Source of the DNA: Candidatus Nomurabacteria bacterium RIFCSPLOWO2_01_FULL_41_12
Lineage (GTDB): Bacteria > Patescibacteriota > Minisyncoccia > Phycocordibacterales > UBA9973
Reading direction: 5' to 3'
NCBI GenBank assembly: GCA_001787035.1
Contig: MFUY01000017.1
Coordinates: 5,674-14,063 of the forward strand
DNA: 8,390 bases
A program made the translations under genes and the position numbers. This document shows, in pieces, positions 4,502 through 8,390 of the stretch; the stretch's first letter is position 1, and every line of letters starts with the position of its first letter. The notes beneath the pieces were generated by a model that did not search any database, had not been told where the DNA came from, and worked only from the letters and a program-made list of their open reading frames with translations.

Positions 4502-5476
4502 TTATTCCTCCTCTTCTTCCCCCACTGCGCCGGACTCAATATCAGTAATAATATCTTCGATGCCGCCTTCCATAATTTTGGGCAAGTTGTGCCAGGATTT
4601 CTTGATGCGGTGGTCAGTGATACGATCTTGCGGAAAATTGTAAGTGCGGATTTTTTCCGAGCGGTCACCGGTGCCTATTTGCTCTCTGCGAACACCTGCA
4701 TATTTTTTTGCTTCTTTTTCTTCTTCTAATTGCTCCAGCTTCGCGGTTAAAATCATCATCGCTTTTTCGCGGTTAGCCAGTTGGCTTCTTTCATTAGTAG
4801 AACGCACGTCCAGGCCTGTGGGCTTATGGATAATACGTACGGCCGTTTCCACTTTGTTTACATTTTGCCCCCCTTTTCCGCCAGAGCGGGAGTATTCCAG
4901 TTCAAACTCACTCGGGTCAATTTTAATAGAAATTTTTTTCTTGATCGGCAACACAGCTACCGATGCGGTAGAAGTATGCACCCGGCCGTTTTTTTCGGTT
5001 GCCGGTATTCGCTGAACCCGATGCACGCCTGTCTCATAACGCATTAATTTATATACATCTTTGCCTTTTATTTCAAAAGAGGCTTCTTTGTAGCCGTTTA
5101 GATCACTTTTTGATTCGTAATTTGTCTTCCATTGCCAGCCTTGTTGTTCGGCAAATTTGCCGTACATATATGCAAGCTCCCAAGCAAAAAGCGAAGCCTC
5201 GTCCCCGCCGGCGCCAGCTCGTACCTCAAGTACTATCTCATTAGGAAATTCGTCAATTTCCTTATCTTTATCTAAAATATCCTGTATCTGCTTTTCAATT
5301 CTTTCTTTCTCTTCCTGTATAGATTTAAGCTCTTTGGCCGCCAACTCATGCAGGGTATCATCCCCCGAGAGCATTTCGCGCACCTCCGCTTCTTCACGCA
5401 AAAACTTCTCTAGCTCAGTCGCCAGATAGCTGGTGCGATGGTCTTTTTTTAATTCATCTATATCTTTTATGTCCAT
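4502..5476 (-). CDS. prfA: Peptide chain release factor 1 (RF1)
   Basis: Recognises UAA and UAG in the ribosomal A site and triggers release of the finished protein. The GGQ motif is at residues 192-194 within RSGGKGGQNVNKVETAVR, the catalytic signature. The codon-reading tripeptide is Pro148-Ala149-Thr150 in RIPATEKNGRVHTS; a PxT tripeptide marks RF1, whereas RF2 has SPF. RAGAGGDEASLFA is also conserved. At 324 aa it is shorter than the usual roughly 355-360, with the loss in the N-terminal helical domain 1. The C-terminus is acidic (EEEEE). The start ATG at 5476 has no Shine-Dalgarno. It lies downstream of rpmE, separated by a very large stem-loop. The Gln of GGQ would normally be methylated by PrmC, which is not in this window; the methyltransferase at 3232-3816 was not assigned to that role. 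Confidence 0.95.
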   Translation of the reverse strand: MDIKDIDELKKDHRTSYLATELEKFLREEAEVREMLSGDDTLHELAAKELKSIQEEKERIEKQIQDILDKDKEIDEFPNEIVLEVRAGAGGDEASLFAWELAYMYGKFAEQQGWQWKTNYESKSDLNGYKEASFEIKGKDVYKLMRYETGVHRVQRIPATEKNGRVHTSTASVAVLPIKKKISIKIDPSEFELEYSRSGGKGGQNVNKVETAVRIIHKPTGLDVRSTNERSQLANREKAMMILTAKLEQLEEEKEAKKYAGVRREQIGTGDRSEKIRTYNFPQDRITDHRIKKSWHNLPKIMEGGIEDIITDIESGAVGEEEEE

Positions 5477-5510
5477 AATAATATTAAAATAACATAAATT
5501 CGTCGCAGGC

Positions 5511-5538
5511 GCACTTTTTAGAAAGCCTAAAAAGCGTG
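5511..5538 (-). promoter_or_regulatory. Small hairpin overlapping the large stem upstream of prfA
   Basis: CTTTTTAG (5514-5521) pairs with CTAAAAAG (5527-5534) around a 5-nt loop, and can be extended past one mismatch. Its upper-coordinate arm includes the base of the large stem (5532 onward), so the two structures compete over a few bases, as in an attenuator. The function is inference. Confidence 0.35.
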
Positions 5539-5628
5539 AAGTTTCTTGTAATTTTGAACTTCCCGAGGGTCCCGCCCGGTAATCCGGGAAGGGCGCAGGG
5601 ATGAAAAATTACAAGAAACTTCACGCTT
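5532..5628 (-). terminator. Very large stem-loop between rpmE and prfA, terminator-like
   Basis: Two perfect 24-nt inverted arms, 5532-5555 and 5605-5628, flank a 49-nt GC-rich centre. The centre has its own nested pairing: CCCGG (5575-5579) with CCGGG (5584-5588), or CTTCCCG (5559-5565) with CGGGAAG (5585-5591). On the minus strand the stem runs into CTTTTTAG, so it can terminate rpmE transcription. A stem this long is unusual for a plain terminator; a MITE-like repeat or an RNase/attenuation site is possible. Confidence 0.6.
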
Positions 5629-5635
5629 AATTTCC

Positions 5636-5854
5636 TTATTTTTTAACTTTCGCAGTCGCAGCACGACGCTTGTTGAATCTCTCTACGCGCCCGGCAGTAT
5701 CCATTATTTTTTCATTACCAGTATAGAAAGGATGGCACTGACTGCAGATTTCTATCTTGATTTCCGATATCGTTGAACCAACATAAAAAACCGCTCCACA
5801 GGCGCAGGTGGCTTTGGTTGCTATGTTGTATTTTGGGTGTATATCTTTTTTCAT
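5636..5854 (-). CDS. rpmE: 50S ribosomal protein L31 (zinc-binding form)
   Basis: A small protein of the large ribosomal subunit that bridges to the small subunit. From the ATG at 5854 it is 72 aa, beginning MKKDIHPKYN, the family start. Four cysteines, Cys17 and Cys19 (CAC) and Cys37 and Cys40 (CSQC), are the zinc-binding set of the C+ form. HPFYTG and GRVERFNKR are the conserved L31 motifs. A TTG two codons upstream (5860) is in frame but less likely, because the predicted transcription start lies at or after it. The gene begins 29 nt after the lytic transglycosylase stop and seems to have its own promoter overlapping that gene's end. A basic tail (RRAATAKVKK) follows the core. The large stem-loop lies 7 nt beyond the stop. 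Confidence 0.95.
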   Translation of the reverse strand: MKKDIHPKYNIATKATCACGAVFYVGSTISEIKIEICSQCHPFYTGNEKIMDTAGRVERFNKRRAATAKVKK

Positions 5855-5863
5855 CGCCAAAAA

Positions 5864-5892
5864 ACAATATCACGAAATTATTTCTAAAGCAA
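5864..5892 (-). promoter_or_regulatory. Predicted rpmE promoter inside the end of the upstream gene
   Basis: Minus strand: TTGCTT (5892-5887, the last two sense codons of the transglycosylase gene), 17-nt spacer containing its TAG stop, extended -10 TGATATTGT with TATTGT at 5869-5864. Nine nt separate the -10 from the rpmE ATG, predicting a leader of 2-3 nt. Confidence 0.5.
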
Positions 5893-7242
5893 ATCTATAT
5901 CGTCTTGTATCTTGGACTTTAAGCTCATCACGCTCCTACCATAAGAACAAGTAGATCCTCCGGAGCCATAATATCTGCAGGCTGCTTTACGCTGCGCGCT
6001 CGTGCTGTTGCCCTTGGCTCCCAAGTCCGCCAGATACATGCCTGAAGCAAAAAATGCGTCCCGGGGAGACCAAGGATTAGCAAAATAACCCAAGGTGGAC
6101 TCTAGTCTTTTCTCAAAAATCTTCCAGGTTGAAGGAATAAATTGCGCCGGCCCCATGGCTCCACCATACCCTGCTACGCCTAAAATAGGGCAGGACACAG
6201 CGGTTTGAAATGTATTTATTCCAAGAGCATTTGTTATTTCAAGAAAAGGCTTCACGTCGCGCGTTGGCTTCATCACATTAGCAAATACCGTTCCGGTATT
6301 CTTGCCGACTCCGGCGCCGGTCTCCGTATTGGTCAGATAACACTGACCGACATTTGAACCAAGATTGCTTTCTTGGGTAAGGACAGCGAGCAGAAATGCT
6401 GGATCAACCCCAAGTTTATTTTTTACCTCACTAGCATAGGCTAAGGCTGTACCGAATTCAATTTTCTGTGAAATACCGGCGAGGCTAAAGAGGGCGCTGC
6501 GGATTTTATCAGCTTGAATTTTTTTCTGCGTGGCCAGTTTCTGATATTCCGCTTCTTTATTTTTTGAAATAGCCAAGAGCTGTTTCTTTTCGACTTCTGA
6601 CTTGGAAACACTTTTTTGAGCATTTTCAAGTTCAACCTTTGCGTCCGTCTCCGCATCTTGTTTCTTTTCAAGGTCTTTCTTGGCAACTTCAGTTTGTGTT
6701 TTTATTCCCCGAATAAGGTCCGCGGACGCTTTGACGGCTTGCTTGATTGAAGCGTAGGATTCTAGATCATTATAGAAATTTGAAATGCTTTCATCGGAAA
6801 GAATCAGATGTACTATATTTTCGTCATCAGACTCATTGGTATTCCGTATAAGTTGAGCTAGAGATGCATGTTCGCGATCTATTTTATTAGAAAGCGACTT
6901 AATTGTGTTGCTTTTCTCTTTTATATCTACTTTCAATTGAGTAATGATGAGCGCCCGGGCTTTGATTTTTGTTTTCAGGGCTTTAATTTGACTAGTCAGG
7001 TAGTCAACGTCTCCTTTTAAGGTACCTGTATGTTTTTGCTGTTCTTTCTGCTGATTTACTAAATTAGCAAGCTCTGTTTCTATTTGAGTTAATTCGTTTC
7101 GGCAATAATCCTTGTCAGACTGGCTAGAAGAAGTAACCAGCGTCAAGCAGTCAAAAACAGCTCCCGCCTTATTTGTGGATACATTTAGGAAAAGTAGAAG
7201 AATAAAAACAAAAACTATGGTTTTCTGCACCATAGTCTTCAT
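5884..7242 (-). CDS. Secreted coiled-coil lytic transglycosylase (PcsB/EnvC-like coil plus GH103/SLT-like domain)
   Basis: 452 aa from the ATG at 7242. A signal peptide (hydrophobic residues 8-21, likely cut after KAGA, residue 28) exports it. Residues about 48-260 are long coiled coil. Around residues 145-180, HLILSDESISNFYNDLES and the following helix resemble the PcsB/EnvC coil that docks on FtsX in other bacteria. Residues about 262-450 are a lytic transglycosylase-type domain: TQESNLG with probable catalytic Glu291, GYGGAMGPAQFIPSTW (359-373) as in MltB/SLT enzymes, and ANPWSPRDAFFASGMYLA. It should cleave peptidoglycan outside the membrane. Six cysteines (32, 47, 301, 351, 422, 432) could form disulfides. 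A TTG at 7275 in frame overlaps rplY; the ATG 10 nt after the rplY stop is preferred because it gives a clean signal peptide. It is probably co-transcribed with rplY. FtsEX control is inference. Confidence 0.88.
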   Translation of the reverse strand: MKTMVQKTIVFVFILLLFLNVSTNKAGAVFDCLTLVTSSSQSDKDYCRNELTQIETELANLVNQQKEQQKHTGTLKGDVDYLTSQIKALKTKIKARALIITQLKVDIKEKSNTIKSLSNKIDREHASLAQLIRNTNESDDENIVHLILSDESISNFYNDLESYASIKQAVKASADLIRGIKTQTEVAKKDLEKKQDAETDAKVELENAQKSVSKSEVEKKQLLAISKNKEAEYQKLATQKKIQADKIRSALFSLAGISQKIEFGTALAYASEVKNKLGVDPAFLLAVLTQESNLGSNVGQCYLTNTETGAGVGKNTGTVFANVMKPTRDVKPFLEITNALGINTFQTAVSCPILGVAGYGGAMGPAQFIPSTWKIFEKRLESTLGYFANPWSPRDAFFASGMYLADLGAKGNSTSAQRKAACRYYGSGGSTCSYGRSVMSLKSKIQDDIDLL

Positions 7243-7252
7243 TGTAACATAA

Positions 7253-7927
7253 TTATTTGTCTTTTTTAACTTCAACTGGAGCGACTTTAGCAGGAGCTAT
7301 TTCACCTTCTTCCTCTTTTTTGCCTTTCTTTTCAACTTCAATAGCCGACAAATCAACTGGAGGAGCGACTTCTTCTTTTTCTTCCACTTGAGCGACGATA
7401 GACGCCACAACATCACCACCATGCGTAATAGCAACGACTCCGGACGGTAATTTTATATCGGAAACAAAAACCTGATTCTCCAGCGTTTCTAATGGAGATA
7501 TATCAACAGCAAGATTGTGTGGCAAGTCTGCGGGTAATGCCTCAATTTCGATTTCATGAAGCACCTTAACCAGATTTCCTATTCCACTCTTAACCGCACC
7601 GGAGACGCCAGTGAATTCAAGCGGCACTTTAACTTTGATTTTCTTTTTCATGTCTATAGCCAGAAAATCGACATGAATCGGCTCGCTGGTCACTGGATCT
7701 ACTTGTACTTCATGAATGAGAACATCAACATCAGTATTTCCAGTTGAAACTTTCACAGCAGAAGACTCCCCTGCTTGGCGCCAAATTTTCTTAAATTCAG
7801 TATTAGAAATAGAAATTGGAGTATTTTCTTTGCCTGCACCGTAAAAAACAGCCGGGATACGCCCTGCTTTCCTTAAAACATTCAATTTAACACCCATATC
7901 TCTCTTGTCAGCTTTGATTACAAACAT
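7253..7927 (-). CDS. rplY: 50S ribosomal protein L25, CTC/TL5 type, with charged tail
   Basis: Binds 5S rRNA in the large ribosomal subunit. It is 224 aa, the two-domain CTC/TL5 form. The N-terminal L25 domain (1-92) has RKAGRIPAVFYG (19-30) and IHEVQVDPVTSEPIHVDFLA (71-90). The C-terminal beta domain (about 95-182) has VPLEFTG, VKSGIGNLV and LPHNLAVDISPL. Residues 183-224 are a Lys/Glu/Pro/Ala-rich, probably disordered tail. The start ATG at 7927 gives MFVIKADKRD, as expected. There is no Shine-Dalgarno: a perfect TATAAT stands 6 nt before the ATG, so the mRNA should begin at the start codon. A palindromic element at 7974-8002 lies upstream of this promoter. The transglycosylase gene follows after 10 nt. 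Confidence 0.93.
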   Translation of the reverse strand: MFVIKADKRDMGVKLNVLRKAGRIPAVFYGAGKENTPISISNTEFKKIWRQAGESSAVKVSTGNTDVDVLIHEVQVDPVTSEPIHVDFLAIDMKKKIKVKVPLEFTGVSGAVKSGIGNLVKVLHEIEIEALPADLPHNLAVDISPLETLENQVFVSDIKLPSGVVAITHGGDVVASIVAQVEEKEEVAPPVDLSAIEVEKKGKKEEEGEIAPAKVAPVEVKKDK

Positions 7928-7933
7928 TCAAGC

Positions 7934-7961
7934 ATTATATAGAAAAAAATTAAAATTGCAA
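7934..7961 (-). promoter_or_regulatory. Predicted leaderless promoter of rplY
   Basis: Minus strand: TTGCAA (7961-7956), 16-nt spacer, TATAAT (7939-7934), then 6 nt and the rplY ATG. The predicted start is the A of the ATG. Confidence 0.65.
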
Positions 7962-7973
7962 CTAGAAATTTTT

Positions 7974-8002
7974 AAATATCACCATACTAGTATGCTGATA
8001 TT
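7974..8002. promoter_or_regulatory. Palindromic element, copy 2, upstream of the rplY promoter
   Basis: The core CATACTAGTATG (7983-7994) is flanked by AAATATCA on the left and TGATATT on the right, so the dyad spans about 29-30 bp with a single C/C break on each side of the core. 26 of 29 bases equal copy 1 at 3946-3974. The centre is 54.5 bp above the lower edge of the rplY -10 box, exactly as at the tRNA promoter. Confidence 0.7.
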
Positions 8003-8066
8003 TATATAAAAGGAAATTAAAAAAGCCGCCAGTGCTCTTCAAAGAAGTCTTAACGACTTTCGATTT

Positions 8067-8104
8067 GGGTTGGACGAGCTTCCACTACTCTCCCCGTCCA
8101 ACCC
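8067..8104 (-). other. GC-rich stem-loop just after the zinc-ribbon gene
   Basis: Perfect 10-bp arms GGGTTGGACG (8067-8076) and CGTCCAACCC (8095-8104) with an 18-nt loop, beginning 10 nt past the stop codon. No U run follows directly on the minus strand; a run CTTTTTT occurs only further on (8029-8023). It mirrors the stem-loop behind the other GC-rich gene. Confidence 0.55.
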
Positions 8105-8114
8105 CTCACTACTT

Positions 8115-8348
8115 TCAGGCGCAACCAGTGGTCTCGCCACAGTTCGGGCATTTCCAGCCCGAACCGCTTCGCACCATAATCGAACCACACGTCGTACACG
8201 GTGGGGCGTCTGGGTCGTTCGGGTCAGCCTCGTTCGCCGGCAGCGTCCCGTCCGCCGCCTGCGAGAAGAAGCAGACGGCCTCAGTCTCCTCCTTGAATTC
8301 GATGGAGTAGACTTCACCCGCAGGAACATAGTAGGTAGCACCCGCCAT
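8115..8348 (-). CDS. GC-rich small zinc-ribbon protein resembling the C-terminus of class II ribonucleotide reductase
   Basis: 77 aa. The N-terminal part (MAGATYYVPAGEVYSIEF, then EETEAVCFFSQ) looks beta-rich. A Pro/Asp-rich linker (about 38-50) leads to a zinc ribbon with Cys51, Cys54, Cys67 and Cys70 (CTTCGS-IMVRSGSGW-KCPNCGETTGC). This ribbon closely resembles the C-terminal Cys-rich tail of B12-dependent (NrdJ-type) ribonucleotide reductase, which typically reads CxxCGSxMVRxGxCYKCxNCGxTxGC. Here it stands alone, so it is either a detached domain or an unrelated ribbon; nucleotide reduction is not shown. One 60-base line in the gene is 73% GC, far above the surroundings. It is the only gene here ending in TGA. 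The start ATG at 8348 has a GGGA 5 nt upstream, a weak Shine-Dalgarno. The upstream promoter is mostly outside the window. Confidence 0.65.
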   Translation of the reverse strand: MAGATYYVPAGEVYSIEFKEETEAVCFFSQAADGTLPANEADPNDPDAPPCTTCGSIMVRSGSGWKCPNCGETTGCA

Positions 8349-8390
8349 GGTTTCCCATATGTTGGTGCTCGTCGTAATCCGTACCCGCCC

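Noticed and set aside
8032..8341. Open frames overlapping the zinc-ribbon gene on both strands
   Set aside because: They lack domains, and one is Arg/Ser/Thr-rich as expected from a wrong frame of GC-rich DNA; the 8115-8348 frame has the Cys motifs.
1..8390. Reassignment of UGA to glycine, as in Absconditabacteria/Gracilibacteria
   Set aside because: All conserved proteins are full length without in-frame UGA, and one gene ends in UGA.

Overview
The window looks like a chromosomal piece of an ultra-small candidate-phylum bacterium (Patescibacteria/CPR, probably Parcubacteria-like). The basis is an AT-rich backbone, an atpZ-atpB operon start, small core translation genes, a short RF1, a CTC-type L25, almost no Shine-Dalgarno sequences, and several small orphan genes. 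This placement is inference; there is no rRNA or marker tree here. The standard genetic code fits: every conserved gene is open to full length without reading UGA as an amino acid.

Nearly everything is on the minus strand, so transcription runs from high to low coordinates. Right part (8390-5500): a GC-rich orphan zinc-ribbon gene, then rplY (5S rRNA-binding L25), a secreted coiled-coil lytic transglycosylase, rpmE (L31) and a very large stem-loop. Middle (5480-3820): prfA (RF1), an RRM RNA-binding protein with its own terminator, and tRNA-Ile(GAU). A SAM methyltransferase begins 4 nt after the tRNA CCA end. Left-middle (3230-1290): a coiled-coil orphan, a plus-strand orphan with an Sm-like pattern, and a cytosolic L-asparaginase. 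Left end (1290-1): a GC-rich orphan gene with a long structured leader, then the start of the ATP synthase operon (atpZ, and atpB cut by the window edge).

The genes are mostly translation hardware (L25, L31, RF1, tRNA-Ile, RRM protein) mixed with wall remodelling and ATP synthesis. The most informative signals lie between genes. (1) A near-identical 29-bp palindromic element sits upstream of both the tRNA-Ile and rplY promoters, at exactly the same distance from the -10 box, which suggests a shared regulator. (2) Most AT-rich genes have a -10 box only 6-12 nt before the start codon and no Shine-Dalgarno, which predicts leaderless or nearly leaderless mRNAs. Their -35 boxes tend to begin TTGC rather than TTGA. 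(3) The GC-rich gene at 802-1068 does the opposite, with a consensus promoter, a structured leader of about 140 nt and a good Shine-Dalgarno. (4) Copies of the tRNA-Ile 3' end lie downstream of the methyltransferase and, more degenerate, near the coiled-coil gene, as expected from old insertion or duplication events at the tRNA.

Promoters, terminators and folds were read by eye. No database search, folding program or genome-wide count was possible.
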